Assembly: GCA_943789025.1 (NCBI GenBank)
Contig: CALSSN010000012.1
Coordinates: 1 to 64,000 of the forward strand
DNA from: an uncultured Verrucomicrobiales bacterium
GTDB lineage: Bacteria; Verrucomicrobiota; Verrucomicrobiia; Verrucomicrobiales; DEV007
Direction of reading: 5' to 3'
DNA: 64,000 nt
Below the pieces are notes generated by a model. It had not been told where the DNA came from and did no database searches. It saw nothing but the letters and a program-made list of their open reading frames with translations. Both the position numbers and the translations under genes were made by a program. Shown here piece after piece: positions 39,803 to 49,695 of the stretch. Numbering within the stretch: the stretch's first letter is position 1; every line of letters begins with the position of its first letter.

Positions 39803-40786
39803 TCATTTCCAACATATTAGAGCGAAGAGCCGCTTTTGTGCATGAAATGTCCGGGCTAGGGCTGTTCGGCGGGGTGCGGGGCGTTCTTTCGCGAGCAGTT
39901 CCTGACAGAAGAGCTGGACTCCTTCTGCGCACATCGAGCAGGGATTGATCAGCTCGTAGAGGTCCCAGCTTTCGGGGGGGCATCCATCGCGTTCTGCTCG
40001 TTCTCGAGCATAAGCCGAAAAGTGCTCACTGACAGCCGTGGGACTGAGACCATTGCGCAGGTGGGCGAGAACGAGTTCGGTGGATCCACACACGATCTGC
40101 CGACAGCGTGAAAGGTGGTCGGAGACGTCTTTAACGACGCCGAAATGGGTCGGGTAAAGTTCCAGGAAATTTGCTTTTTCGAGCCGGGAGAGGGTGGCTT
40201 CGAAAGCTGGCGGGTCGAACTGAGGAGGTGCGCTGGCCAGTGCTATGTGTCGATTTCTGTTGAGGCGAACGTTGGCGGCATCGCCTGTAAAGGCGATGTG
40301 TTCCTCATCAAGAATCCAGCAATGATGGTGGCGGGCGTGGCCAGGCGTGTCCCAGGCGGTCAGTTCAATGTCGCCCACCTGGATGCTCTGATTGTCCTCC
40401 ACTGGAATGACGTAGGCTTCCGGGGCAGGAAGTATTTCGCCCCAGAGTTCCTTCATTCGGTCACCATAGACAGCTTGGGCACCAGCGAGAAGCCGCGATG
40501 GATCGACAAGGTGGCGTGCACCCCGCGGATGAACGTGAACCCTGGCGCCCTGCCGCGCCCACCACCCAGCAGCGCCAGCATGATCGAGGTGGATGTGGGT
40601 GAGGAAAATATCCTGGACTGCTGTTGGCTTGAATCCGAGCTGGGCCAGACCATCGAGCAGGGGAAGCGAGAGTTGATCCCGGTCCGGTTTCAATGAGAGC
40701 CAGGCCTTTTTTCCCCCTCGATGAGGTAGGAGGCAATGGTTCCTGACTTATTCTGGAACCGGAGGGTCGAGAGTGTGGATCTTCAC
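39803..40786 (-). CDS. MBL-fold metallo-hydrolase (frameshifted near the N-terminus)
   Basis: Start probably GTG 40,786. Reads KIHTLD, then in the next frame FQNKSGTIASYLIEG and LALIETGPGSTLAS, then DIFLTHIHLDHAGAAGWWAR, the metal-binding HxHxDH motif. Further ligands follow in AWDTPGHARHHHCWI and HIAFTGDAANVRLN, and a late histidine in LYPTHFGVVKDVSDHLSRC. About 325 codons. The C-terminus contains LINPCSMCAEGVQLFC, an unusual cysteine cluster. MBL-fold hydrolases act on esters, thioesters or lactones; the substrate is not predictable here. It follows the aminotransferase gene by about 45 bp on the same strand. An extra C in GACCCTCC near 40,765 accounts for the first shift. Confidence 0.85.
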
Positions 40787-40830
40787 CGTTGAAAGGTGAG
40801 CGGTCTCCGTCAAGACTGGCAGCTTCGGAA

Positions 40831-41737
40831 TTACCGGAAATTCCGGACTTTCAGCCTCAGATCGGGGGTTCCCTGCGAGTTGACGATCTCTCGGGTAGCG
40901 AGTCACACAGCGCTGGGTGACAGGTCCGGGTTTCCCGTTTCCGATGACCCGCTGGTCGAGTTCGATCGCTGCGATCGTCTCGGCGGCAGTGCCTGTGAGG
41001 AAAAGCATTCGTCGGCCGTGAAGATATCGTAGCGGGTCAGGTTGTCCTCTTTCCAGGGCAGTTTGAACTCTTCGAGGATTTCGATTGCTGTGTCTCGCGT
41101 GATTCCTCTGAGAGAACCAGCCGATACGGGGGGGGGTGATCACTTTGCCCGTTTTGACAATGAAGATATTGTCACCTGTACATTCCGCCACGTAGCCTTG
41201 CTCGTTGAGCATGAGCCCTTCGTCCGCGTCGGCTTGCCTGGGCTTCAATTTTTCCCATAACATTGTTAAGATAATTCAGGGACTTCACCATCGGGCTGAG
41301 TGATGCCGGAGTCGGCCGCCCTTGTCGCGCAGGTGACCAGGTTTGAGCCGCGGTTTCGTATTTCTCTTCTGCGTAAAGAGTGATGTTCGGAGGCAATCAC
41401 GATGACGCTCGGATTCGGGCAGGTCTTAGGACTCAGTCCGAGGCTCCCTTTCCCTCGGGTCACAATGAGCCTGACGTAGCCTTCGGTCAGGGAATTAGCC
41501 CGAATGGTTGTCAGGACAGCCTCGACCATATTCCTCTGGTGCAAGGGGGGATGGTGAGAAGGAGTGCTTTAGCGGAATCATAGAGACGCGAAATGTGTTC
41601 CTCCAGCTTGAAGACGCGGTTGGAGTAGAAAGCGGATACCTTCAAAAAATTCCGTCGCCATAGAGGAGGCCGTGATCGAAGACAGAGATACGCGCTTCTT
41701 CCTCCGGAACGAGGTTTCCATCGAGATAGATTTTCAT
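40831..41737 (-). CDS. PLP-dependent class IV aminotransferase, branched-chain type (frameshifted)
   Basis: Starts at ATG 41,737 with [10 protein letters not shown], then [18 protein letters not shown]-like and [19 protein letters not shown]. Later blocks: [55 protein letters not shown] (containing the region of the PLP-binding lysine counterpart), [20 protein letters not shown] and [31 protein letters not shown]. This is the IlvE fold; enzymes of the group aminate branched-chain 2-oxoacids or make D-amino acids. About 290-300 codons, ending near 40,831 (KVRNFR). Several one-base shifts. Its start overlaps the stop of the ABC ATPase gene (ATGA). Confidence 0.85.
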
Positions 41738-42489
41738 GATTGTTGGTGCGGGGTAGGAGTGTCGGATGGGATCTTGTCGCCGAGTTTTACTACTGAACCT
41801 GACGTTTTTTCTTCAGATGATATACAACCGTCCGCAAGACTGATACAGCGGTCTCCCATGGTAGCGAGCTTGCGGTCGTGAGTGACCACAATCAGGGTTT
41901 TGGCAGACTCGTCAACGATCGAGAGGAGCATGCCCATAACTTCGTTTCTCGTCTTCGAGTCGAGGTTGCCGGTGGGTTCATCGGCGAAAACGATCGGGGG
42001 ATCATTCATCAGAGCACGGGCGATGGCGGTGCGTTGTTGTTCGCCTCCGGACATTTCGGCGGGGAGATGGTCGCTACGATCAGCGAGCCCGACCTTCTTG
42101 AGAAGCTCGAGGCCGCGGCTGCGGGCCGCTTGGCCCCGAATCATGGAGGGAAGAAGAACATTCTCAAGAGCTGTGAGGTCAGGGAGGAGAAAGTAGTTCT
42201 GGAAGACATAGCCCATGAAGCGGTTGCGGATGATGGCGCGCTGGCTTCGCGAGGAGCGGTAGAGGGGCTTGCCGTCAATAAAGACTTCGCCGGACTCAGG
42301 TTCCTCGAGGCCGGCAAGTGTGTAGAGAAGCGTTGTTTTGCCGGCACCCGAAGGGCCGCAGAGGAACACTTTTTCTCCCGGAGATACTTCGATGGAGACT
42401 CCGCGGAGGACTTCAATGGAGTTTTTTCCCACCGCGAAAGACCGATAAAGATCTTCGGCTTTGAGGGTGGGTGGGTGGTCAGGTGGCAT
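41734..42489 (-). CDS. LolD/MacB-type ABC transporter ATP-binding protein
   Basis: Intact, 251 residues from ATG 42,489; an upstream in-frame extension lacks family likeness. Walker [18 protein letters not shown]-loop [20 protein letters not shown], signature [15 protein letters not shown], Walker [15 protein letters not shown]-loop VVTHDRKLA. The GNLDSKT pattern places it with LolD/MacB/FtsE-like ATPases that pair with FtsX-like permeases for lipoprotein sorting or efflux. No permease gene is adjacent; instead the stop overlaps the aminotransferase start by ATGA, so the two are translationally coupled. The partner permease must be encoded elsewhere. Confidence 0.92.
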   Translation of the reverse strand: MPPDHPPTLKAEDLYRSFAVGKNSIEVLRGVSIEVSPGEKVFLCGPSGAGKTTLLYTLAGLEEPESGEVFIDGKPLYRSSRSQRAIIRNRFMGYVFQNYFLLPDLTALENVLLPSMIRGQAARSRGLELLKKVGLADRSDHLPAEMSGGEQQRTAIARALMNDPPIVFADEPTGNLDSKTRNEVMGMLLSIVDESAKTLIVVTHDRKLATMGDRCISLADGCISSEEKTSGSVVKLGDKIPSDTPTPHQQS

Positions 42490-42656
42490 CGGTTTTTCTT
42501 GTATTCTTTGATCCTGGAGGCGTGAATAAAAGTGTCTTTCATTAGTCCATCTCGTGAGGGGCGTCCATTTGATACTTGTTGCCATTGCGATGGGCTGGTA
42601 TTTGAAAAGCATGGTGATTTCGCCGCTCCTTGAAATGAAGAACCACCTGATAAGCC

Positions 42657-44069
42657 GTGAGCCGATTCGATGATGTGGACGGGGCCCGGGAGTATGCGGG
42701 TTTCCGGAATGAGATGATGGCCAGCACCCTGCAGGTGCGGGAAGGCTCTCCTGATGAAGCCAGCAGGAAACTTCCCAGCGAGTATGAGCTGCAAAGTCGT
42801 TGGTTCGCCGGGGAGTTTGGAAATACCTTCCAGACGACCTGTGGCAAAGAGTTGAAAATCCGCCAATTCGGCCACTGGAACCACTCAGGCGGTCCTGATT
42901 TTTCAGATGCAGCGATTGAAGTCGATGGTGAGGTGCTGGCAGGAGGAATTGAACTGGATCCAGATGTCAGGGACTGGGAGGCGCACGGACATGGAGCGAA
43001 TCCTGCTTTTGACAAGGTGGTTCTCCATGTCTTTTTTCGCACAGCTCAGGAACGAGGGTGCTATTTCACGAGAACCTCTCAGCACCAGGAGGTTGCTCAG
43101 CTCCACCTTTCCGAGGAGTTGTTGGCAGAGGTGAATCCGCCAAGATTTTCCACGGCGGATGCCCATCCAGGCCGTTGTGCTACTCCTCTGGCTGGGATGG
43201 CTGCGGAGCGGGTCAATACCCTTCTTGCCGCGGCGGCACAGATGAGGATCCAGCAGAAAGCGCGTCGATTGCGGCAGGTCGGGATGTTCCATGGCAAGGA
43301 GCAGGCTTTTTTCTTCGGGCTGGCGGAAGCGCTCGGTTACCGCTACAACCAGTTGCCGATGCGAATTCTCGCTCAGAGACTCCCGATTGCGGAGTTGTTG
43401 GAGCTTTCTGCTCTCGAGGCTGAGGCGCGTCTTTTCGGACATGCAGGCTTTCTTCGGGCCGCTGGATTCGACCGCTATTCCCCCCCAACCCGCGGATACC
43501 TTCGCAAGCTCTGGGACGAGTGGTGGAAAGAGCGGGACGACGACGAAGGTGCATTGCACTTGCCGAATTGGAGAATCGCAGGAGCGCGGCCGGGAAACCA
43601 TCCTGAGCGCAGATTGGGCGCGCTCTCTGCCATCGTGCGTCGGTGGGATCAACTGCGGGTGGCGTTCAATGAGTCGCCGGTCGCCATCGCCGGACTTCTG
43701 GCCGAACTGGAGCACCCGTTTTGGTCGACGCGTTATACCTTGCAATCCCGGCCCGCCCCGCGGCCCATATCTCTCGTGGGGAAAAGTCGTGTCACTGAGA
43801 TTCTGGCCAATGTTCTTTACCCGATCGCTCTCGACGACTCGGTAAACCATTGGGATGCTTTCCTCAAGCTCCCAGCCCAGCAGGACAACGAAAAACTCCG
43901 GCGCGCCGCAATCCGCCTTTTTGGTGAGCGGAAAGACCGCGGGAGTTTGCAGAAATACGTCTACCAGCAACAGGGGCTTCTGCAGATTTACCAGGACTTC
44001 TGTCTGGAAGACGACTCCGGATGTAGTGGCTGTCCTTTCCCGGAACAGCTCATGGATTGGAAGGGGTAG
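42657..44069 (+). CDS. DUF2851 family protein
   Basis: Intact, 470 residues if started at GTG 42,657; ATG 42,714 gives 451. The N-terminal part has PSEYELQSRWFAGEFGNTFQ and IRQFGHWNHSGGPDFSDAAI, GGIELDPDVRDWEAHGHGAN, KVVLHVFF, a pattern with D, E and H residues reminiscent of a nuclease-like core. The middle has FFFGLAEALGYRYNQLPMRI and ALEAEARLFGHAGFL. The end has the cysteine cluster DSGCSGCPFPEQL. DUF2851 is common in Bacteroidetes and Verrucomicrobia and has no experimentally defined role. It is divergent from the ABC ATPase gene. Confidence 0.85.
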   Translation: MSRFDDVDGAREYAGFRNEMMASTLQVREGSPDEASRKLPSEYELQSRWFAGEFGNTFQTTCGKELKIRQFGHWNHSGGPDFSDAAIEVDGEVLAGGIELDPDVRDWEAHGHGANPAFDKVVLHVFFRTAQERGCYFTRTSQHQEVAQLHLSEELLAEVNPPRFSTADAHPGRCATPLAGMAAERVNTLLAAAAQMRIQQKARRLRQVGMFHGKEQAFFFGLAEALGYRYNQLPMRILAQRLPIAELLELSALEAEARLFGHAGFLRAAGFDRYSPPTRGYLRKLWDEWWKERDDDEGALHLPNWRIAGARPGNHPERRLGALSAIVRRWDQLRVAFNESPVAIAGLLAELEHPFWSTRYTLQSRPAPRPISLVGKSRVTEILANVLYPIALDDSVNHWDAFLKLPAQQDNEKLRRAAIRLFGERKDRGSLQKYVYQQQGLLQIYQDFCLEDDSGCSGCPFPEQLMDWKG

Positions 44070-44075
44070 TCCACC

Positions 44076-44570
44076 TTACTCGGGAGCTGAGGATTCTTTA
44101 GTTTCGACATCGATGACCTTTTCCGATCCCTTGCTGGTGGCAGATCCTGGTTTTTCATCAGCGCGGGGGAAGCGCTCAGGTTGGCCTGTTTTGACGTTCT
44201 TCCATTGGGCCTTGGTGGCATAGTAACCCAGGAGCCATCTTCCGAGGATGCTCCGGACCGGAGGCATCAGGAGGGAGAACCCGACAGCATCCGTGAGAAA
44301 ACCCGGGGTGATCAGCAGAGCACCCGCGATGAGGATAAGCAGGCCGGCGATTACCTCCTCGCCGGGAATTTGACCACTGCCGACCCGCTTTTGGAAACGC
44401 TCAAGAGTTCGCAGGCCCTGACTCCGTGTCAGGCTGGCGCCGAGAAGTGCTGTAATGATGATGAGAGCCAGTGTTCCCGGAATCCCGATATGCCTTCCCA
44501 GAACCATAAAGAGAACAAGTTCCACCACAGGAACAAAGATAAAGAGAGCGAAAAGACGGGGAAAAAGCAT
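44076..44570 (-). CDS. FxsA family membrane protein
   Basis: Intact, about 164 residues from ATG 44,570. Membrane helices: LFALFIFVPVVELVLFMVLG, IGIPGTLALIIITALLGASL and IAGLLILIAGALLITPGFLT. The sequence between, TRSQGLRTLERFQKRVGSGQ, and ALLITPGFLTDAVGFSLLMP are the family signature. The C-terminal ~50 residues are charged. FxsA was named in E. coli for suppressing phage T7 exclusion when overexpressed; its cellular role is unknown. Convergent with the DUF2851 gene, 6 bp apart. Confidence 0.92.
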   Translation of the reverse strand: MLFPRLFALFIFVPVVELVLFMVLGRHIGIPGTLALIIITALLGASLTRSQGLRTLERFQKRVGSGQIPGEEVIAGLLILIAGALLITPGFLTDAVGFSLLMPPVRSILGRWLLGYYATKAQWKNVKTGQPERFPRADEKPGSATSKGSEKVIDVETKESSAPE

Positions 44571-44731
44571 GGCCCGTAAAGATACACATTCCTCAAAATT
44601 TGCCACAGGCGACTCGACGAAGGATTGCCGAGGGGAATGAGGGCCAGCGTTGGGGAGTTTCAAGGCAGCCACTTTCCGGTTGCGGATCAGAGGAAGGTAG
44701 CGTTGGATATCAACTCGCAAAAATGGCGATT

Positions 44732-44806
44732 GCGCGATTAGCTCAGGGGTAGAGCATCACCTTGACATGGTGGGAGTCGCAGGTTCAAATCCTGCATCGC
44801 GCACCA
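44732..44806 (+). tRNA. tRNA-Val (anticodon GAC)
   Basis: Acceptor GCGCGAT pairs perfectly with ATCGCGC; D-arm GCTC...GAGC; anticodon stem TCACC/GGTGG around TTGACAT; T-arm GCAGG-TTCAAAT-CCTGC; encoded CCA end. Anticodon GAC reads Val codons GUC/GUU. Confidence 0.97.
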
Positions 44807-44935
44807 TTTTTCGCCCTGCATTTCACCCTGATTCGGGGCATTTTTCCCCCATATTTTCTCCGCTTAAGCACAGCGATTTTTTTTACAGAAACTTTTGTGT
44901 CGGTTCACCCGACTGGACATGTCAAAATTAGAGTG

Positions 44936-46717
44936 ATGGCAAAAAAACTCAGCACACCGGTTGCCGAAGGCGTGACCAGGCAGAAGCCCAAAGGCAACGA
45001 AGCGATCAAAACCCGGTCGAATTTCCTTCGGGGAACGATTCTCGAAGGACTCTCGGATCTGACCACGGGCGCGCTTTGCGCAGACGACACGCAGTTGACG
45101 AAGTTCCATGGCATCTACCAGCAGGATGACCGGGACGTGCGGAAAGAGCGTCGGAAGAAGAAGCTCGAGCCTGCCTATTCCTTTATGATCCGTGTCCGGG
45201 TGGCGGGCGGGGTATGTACGCCGGAGCAGTGGTTGGATATGGACCGTCTTGCCACGACTCACGCGAACGGAACCCTGAAGCTGACGACCCGTCAGGCTTT
45301 CCAATTTCATGGGGTGATCAAGTCGAACCTCAAGCCTACCATCCAGGAGATTAACACGACCCTCCTCGATACTGTCGCCGCATGTGGCGATGTGAATCGG
45401 AACGTGATGTGCAATCCGAATCCTGATCTCTCCGAAGTACACGAAGATGTGCTCAAGGTTGCCCAAGAGATCTCCGATCATTTGACCCCGGCGACTCGCG
45501 CATATCACGAAATCTGGCTCGATGACGGGCAGGGTGGAGATAAGCAGAAAGTGACGGCCGATCCGGAAATTCTTGAAGACGATGAGCCTATTTATGGTCG
45601 CACGTATCTTCCGAGAAAGTTCAAGACGGTAATTGCGGTTCCGCCAAGTAATGACGTCGACATCTATGCGCATTGTCTTGGCTTCATTGCCATCGTCGAA
45701 GCTGATAAAGTGGTGGGTTATAACATCACCGTCGGTGGCGGCATGGGAATGACGCATGGCGCGCTGGATACCTTCCCGCGCCTGGCTGAGGTGATGGGTT
45801 TCTGTACGCCGGAACAGGTCGTTGAGGTGGCGGAGCAGGTTGTCCGGGTGCAGAAGGAATACGGGAATCGCAAAGAGCGAAAGAATGCCCGGCTCAAATA
45901 TACGATCGAGAACTTCGGCCTGCGCTGGTTCCGCAATGCAGTCGAGCAACGGCTGGGATATAAACTTGGGAAGCCCAGAGAATTCGAATTCACCCACAAT
46001 GGCGACCGCTACGGATGGACAGAGGATCATCAGGGAAATTTTCAATGCACGCTCTTCATTCAGAATGGACGTCTTTATGACGACGAAAAAGTGCAGCTTC
46101 TTACCGGACTGCGTGAGATCGCTAGAATCCATGACGGCGACTTCCGCCTGACGGCGAACCAGAATGTCGCCATCGCCGGCATCTCGAAAGCGAGGCGGCC
46201 GGAGATTGAGTCGCTGCTTAGCCAGTATGGCCTTGCTGACTGCTACAAAGCGAGTGGACTGCGTCTTAACTCAATGGCTTGCGTTTCCTTGCCTACCTGC
46301 GGTTTGGCTTTGGCAGAGAGCGAGCGTTATCTGCCTGACCTTGTAGGCGAGATCGAGGATGTTATGGCAGAGGTGGGCCTGGGGAGGGATGAAATCACTA
46401 TTCGGATGACAGGCTGTCCGAATGGTTGTGCCCGTCCTTACATTGCTGAGATCGGCCTCGTCGGTCGAGGCCCACGGAAATACAATCTTTACCTCGGTGG
46501 AGGTTTTGCGGGCGATAGGCTTTCCAAGCTCTACAAGGATTCGGTCAAAGATGAAGAGATTGCGGGTGTTGTTCGTCCTCTCTTGAAAGACTATGCAGGG
46601 CAAAGGACGGAGGGGGAATCTTTTGGCAACTTTGTCATTCGGACGGGATGGGTCGCTGAAACAAAACATGGCCGAGAGTTTCATGAGGACTTGAAGGATG
46701 TCGAAAAGAGGGGTTAG
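44936..46717 (+). CDS. cysI: sulfite reductase hemoprotein / nitrite-sulfite reductase family
   Basis: Intact, 593 residues from ATG 44,936; the longer upstream frame runs through the tRNA and is excluded. Repeated ferredoxin-like half domains: [20 protein letters not shown] and [20 protein letters not shown]. Substrate-binding stretch [16 protein letters not shown]. The siroheme / 4Fe-4S ligands are in [16 protein letters not shown] and [20 protein letters not shown]. Members reduce sulfite to sulfide for cysteine synthesis, or nitrite to ammonia. Length and the NRNVMCNP and LYLGGG patterns favour the CysI type, using a flavoprotein or ferredoxin as donor. No cysJ gene is adjacent. Confidence 0.92.
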   Translation: MAKKLSTPVAEGVTRQKPKGNEAIKTRSNFLRGTILEGLSDLTTGALCADDTQLTKFHGIYQQDDRDVRKERRKKKLEPAYSFMIRVRVAGGVCTPEQWLDMDRLATTHANGTLKLTTRQAFQFHGVIKSNLKPTIQEINTTLLDTVAACGDVNRNVMCNPNPDLSEVHEDVLKVAQEISDHLTPATRAYHEIWLDDGQGGDKQKVTADPEILEDDEPIYGRTYLPRKFKTVIAVPPSNDVDIYAHCLGFIAIVEADKVVGYNITVGGGMGMTHGALDTFPRLAEVMGFCTPEQVVEVAEQVVRVQKEYGNRKERKNARLKYTIENFGLRWFRNAVEQRLGYKLGKPREFEFTHNGDRYGWTEDHQGNFQCTLFIQNGRLYDDEKVQLLTGLREIARIHDGDFRLTANQNVAIAGISKARRPEIESLLSQYGLADCYKASGLRLNSMACVSLPTCGLALAESERYLPDLVGEIEDVMAEVGLGRDEITIRMTGCPNGCARPYIAEIGLVGRGPRKYNLYLGGGFAGDRLSKLYKDSVKDEEIAGVVRPLLKDYAGQRTEGESFGNFVIRTGWVAETKHGREFHEDLKDVEKRG

Positions 46718-46755
46718 ATAGGGGCGTGCGGGCAATGAATGCCTGCGGTATTGAC

Positions 46756-47190
46756 ATGAAAAACATCTACGTGGGGAATCTCCCCTTTTCTTCTACCTCC
46801 GACGAAATCCAGCAACTCTTTGAGGCGCATGGAGCAGTATCACGAGTTCACCTCGTGGAAGATCGAGACACTGGACGCCCAAGGGGGTTCGGTTTCGTTG
46901 AGATGGAGGATGAATCAGCAGGAAACGCGGCCATTGAGGCCCTTAATGAATCTGAATTTGGCGGCAGAAACCTCGTTGTGAACGAGGCGCGCCCTCGTGA
47001 ACCACGCGGCGGTGGTGGCGGTGGCGGCGGTTATCGTGGTGGCGGTCAAGATCGTCGCGGTGGCGGCGGCGGCGGTGGCGGTGGCGGCGGACGCGATCGT
47101 CGTGGCGGCGGCGGTGGTGGTGGTGGTCGTGACTGGGATCGTGGCTCGCGTGGAAATCGTGGCGGCGATGACTTCGGTGGCGGCTACTAA
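46756..47190 (+). CDS. glycine-rich RRM RNA-binding protein
   Basis: Intact, 144 residues from ATG 46,756. One RNA recognition motif with RNP2 IYVGNLPF and RNP1 RGFGFVEM fills residues 1-80. The C-terminal ~65 residues are almost only glycine and arginine (RDRRGGGG-type repeats), ending DDFGGGY. Proteins of this type act as RNA chaperones, often cold-induced. The GGC/GGT repeat DNA makes the opposite strand open for 90 codons of His/Arg, which is not a gene. A strong terminator follows. Confidence 0.95.
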   Translation: MKNIYVGNLPFSSTSDEIQQLFEAHGAVSRVHLVEDRDTGRPRGFGFVEMEDESAGNAAIEALNESEFGGRNLVVNEARPREPRGGGGGGGGYRGGGQDRRGGGGGGGGGGGRDRRGGGGGGGGRDWDRGSRGNRGGDDFGGGY

Positions 47191-47221
47191 GGCTTCTGTA
47201 ACAAATCATATTCACTTCTTG

Positions 47222-47262
47222 AATCCCGCGTGCTCGATTTTTCGGGTGCGCGGGATTTTTTT
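47222..47262 (+). terminator. Rho-independent terminator of the RRM gene
   Basis: AATCCCGCG at 47,222-47,230 pairs with CGCGGGATT at 47,249-47,257, followed by a run of T to 47,262. It lies 32 bp after the RRM stop codon. Confidence 0.9.
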
Positions 47263-47451
47263 GTCCCAGATCGTCAGAACGGTTACAGTGGGCAGAGAGG
47301 ATCTCTCAAGAAATGGGACAGTGTTCTCCGAAACTGCATCCGCAGTCTTCTCCAACCTAGGAGCAACAGTGTCATCGTGGATTTCCGTGCGCGGTAGGAT
47401 TTCGCAAAGCGTTTCGTTGACTTCCACTTCCCTTCACAAAGATTGCAGCTG

Positions 47452-49197
47452 ATGACGGGTGAACGAGAGACTGATTTTCTTGCCGTGGACCTGCGGAATC
47501 GCATTGAGCGTCGTCTGATTCGTCTTTATGGAGCAGAAAGGGCTACCGTATTAACAGACCGAATCGAGCGGCTGGTGGCAAGGTGGCGGAAGGAGTTTCC
47601 GAATCTTCCTGGTGGCTGGACAGAGCGTGACGCTCTGCTCATTACCTATGCGGATTCCCTGCTGCCGGGATCTGATGGTGGGAGTGCTCTCAAAGAGTTG
47701 GCCCGCTTCCTCGACGAACGGGTCGGTGACCGGATCACTTTTCTCCATCTTCTGCCATTTTATCCCTACTCCTCGGACGATGGGTTCTCAGTGATCGACT
47801 ATCGCGAGGTGCGGGATGATCTTGGTGATTGGGGTGATGTCAGCAGGTTGGCAGAACACTATCGCCTTGTTTTCGACGGCGTGATCAATCACGTTTCTCA
47901 GCATTCAGATTACGTGCAAGGTTACCTTGCTGGTGATTCTCGCTTTGCTGATTTCTGCCTCGCGGTTGATCCGGATGAAGACACGTCACTGGTGACCCGC
48001 CCGCGCACATCACCTCTTCTCCACGAGTTTGAGGCGCATGACGGGCCGCGCTGGCTCTGGACCACTTTCGGCCGTGACCAGGTCGACCTGAACTACGCGA
48101 ACCCCGAGGTGCTGCTCGAGGTTCTTGATGTTCTGCTTTTTTATCTTACACGAGGCGCTTCCATGATTCGTCTCGACGCGATTCCTTATCTCTGGAAGAA
48201 AGTGGGCACGAACTGTGTTCATCTTGAAGAGACGCACGAGATCATCAAGCTCATCCGGGATGTCTATGACGCGATTGCACCGGGGATGATTCTGCTTTCT
48301 GAGACGAACGTTCCCCATCAAGAGAATATCAGTTACTGGGGAGAGGACGGTGATGAAGCGCAGAAGATTTACAATTTTTCGTTGGCGCCGCTCGTGCTGT
48401 TTTCTCTGGAGACTGGGACTGCCACCCGTTTGACTGAGTGGGCAGGAACTCTCAAGCCGCTTCATGACCGGACCGTGATTCTTAATATCACGGCGACGCA
48501 TGACGGCATCGGCATGCGTCCTACCGAAGGAATTCTTACCGCTGCTGAGCGGCGCCTGCTCATCGATCTCGCCGAACGGCATGGAGGCCGGGTGAGCTAC
48601 AAGACCAATCCAGATGGCACCGAGACACCCTATGAGCTGAATCTTACATATTTCGATGCCATCAATAATCCGAACGATCCGAGTTTGGAAAAAGACGAAC
48701 AGGTCAAGCGCTTCGTTTGTGCTCAAGGTATACCGATGGCATTGATAGGAATTCCTGGGATTTATATCCACAGCCTTCTCGGTTCCCGGAATGACTACCT
48801 TGGGCGGGAAGAGACCGGGCAGTCTCGAAGTATCAATCGCGAAAAGCTGGCCATTGAGGGGCTGGAGGAGGAACTCGCTGACCCAGACAGTCTTCGTGCT
48901 CAGGTAATGCAAGGGGTGCTCACTCTTTTGGAGATCAGGCAAGCACAGCCTGCTTTTCATCCCAATGCCCACCAAGCGGTGTTAAGCGTGGAGCGTAATG
49001 TTTTTGCGGTTCTGCGAGCGAGCAAGGCACTGGATGGTCAGAGGATTCTTGCGCTTTACAATGTTTCCTCGAAGCAGCAGTCAGTGTCCGTGAGGGCGAT
49101 CATCAGTGGCACGTCCCATGACCTGATTTCCGGCGAGCCTTGCACTGCAGAACTCATTGAACTCGCGCCGTATCAAATTTGCTGGCTGAGCTTCTGA
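47452..49197 (+). CDS. GH13 subfamily 18 sugar phosphorylase (sucrose/glucosylglycerate phosphorylase type)
   Basis: Intact, about 581 residues from ATG 47,452. Family order: ITFLHLLPFYPYSSDDGFSV and IDYREVRDDLGDWGD, VFDGVINHVSQHSDYVQGYL, nucleophile aspartate in MIRLDAIPYLWKKVGTNCVH (about residue 241), acid/base glutamate in MILLSETNVPHQENISYWGE (about 283), third carboxylate in NITATHDGIGMRP (about 351). Enzymes of the group split or make alpha-glucosides with inorganic phosphate. The DAIPYLWKKVGT loop is closer to YcjM-type glucosylglycerate phosphorylases than to classical sucrose phosphorylases, but substrate is not certain. Soluble and cytoplasmic. Confidence 0.9.
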   Translation: MTGERETDFLAVDLRNRIERRLIRLYGAERATVLTDRIERLVARWRKEFPNLPGGWTERDALLITYADSLLPGSDGGSALKELARFLDERVGDRITFLHLLPFYPYSSDDGFSVIDYREVRDDLGDWGDVSRLAEHYRLVFDGVINHVSQHSDYVQGYLAGDSRFADFCLAVDPDEDTSLVTRPRTSPLLHEFEAHDGPRWLWTTFGRDQVDLNYANPEVLLEVLDVLLFYLTRGASMIRLDAIPYLWKKVGTNCVHLEETHEIIKLIRDVYDAIAPGMILLSETNVPHQENISYWGEDGDEAQKIYNFSLAPLVLFSLETGTATRLTEWAGTLKPLHDRTVILNITATHDGIGMRPTEGILTAAERRLLIDLAERHGGRVSYKTNPDGTETPYELNLTYFDAINNPNDPSLEKDEQVKRFVCAQGIPMALIGIPGIYIHSLLGSRNDYLGREETGQSRSINREKLAIEGLEEELADPDSLRAQVMQGVLTLLEIRQAQPAFHPNAHQAVLSVERNVFAVLRASKALDGQRILALYNVSSKQQSVSVRAIISGTSHDLISGEPCTAELIELAPYQICWLSF

Positions 49198-49222
49198 CGG
49201 GACGCGTGGTGGTCGGAACCTC

Positions 49223-49645
49223 TCATTGCAGGTGCTGTTTCGAGCCCCCAAGTGATCCTGTGTGTTCGACAGAAAGCACTTTCCCCATGTGGAAAATCTG
49301 ACTCTTAATCTGCACGCCGTTTTTGTCCCAGTAGGTGTTTTTTCCGTGGCGTTGACCGTCCTTGTATTGGGTCTCAGCGATCTTGGTGCCGTGCTCGTCA
49401 AACTCAATGATTTTCCCATGCGGAAGGCCTGCTTTGAATTCCCAGTGCCCTTTTAGTGCTCCGTTGGAGTGGGTTTGGACTGCGCTCCCGGTGAAGGGTT
49501 GCTTCTTAAAGTAATAGACATTTTTCTTCCAGCCAAGGTCGTCATAGTTCACGGATTCAGTCTTGGGGCCGTCGCACGAGGCAAGAAAGCATAGCGAGGC
49601 CAGCAGAGAGATTGCTGTGGGGAGAGAGGATGGTTTTGAGATCAT
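49223..49645 (-). CDS. lipoprotein with MORN-like repeats
   Basis: Intact, 140 residues from ATG 49,645. The N-terminus LPTAISLLASLCFLASC is a lipoprotein signal with the acylated cysteine in LASC. The rest holds three copies of a MORN-variant repeat (SNGALKGHWEFKAGLPHGKI; HGTKIAETQYKDGQRHGKNT; KNGVQIKSQIFHMGK). Such repeats occur in small secreted proteins of many Bacteroidetes and Verrucomicrobia; role unknown. Convergent with the phosphorylase gene, 25 bp apart. Confidence 0.88.
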   Translation of the reverse strand: MISKPSSLPTAISLLASLCFLASCDGPKTESVNYDDLGWKKNVYYFKKQPFTGSAVQTHSNGALKGHWEFKAGLPHGKIIEFDEHGTKIAETQYKDGQRHGKNTYWDKNGVQIKSQIFHMGKVLSVEHTGSLGGSKQHLQ

Positions 49646-49695
49646 GGCAAAAGCAAGGAGGATGCATGGGTGGCCCACTTCAGGAGAGTCCGGGA

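Noticed and set aside
44762-44935. Upstream extension of the sulfite reductase frame through the tRNA-Val gene
   Set aside because: It overlaps the tRNA and has no likeness to the family; ATG 44,936 fits the known N-terminus.
46943-47215. His/Arg-rich 90-codon frame opposite the RRM gene
   Set aside because: It is the complement of the GGC/GGT glycine repeats, and the plus-strand RRM protein is certain.
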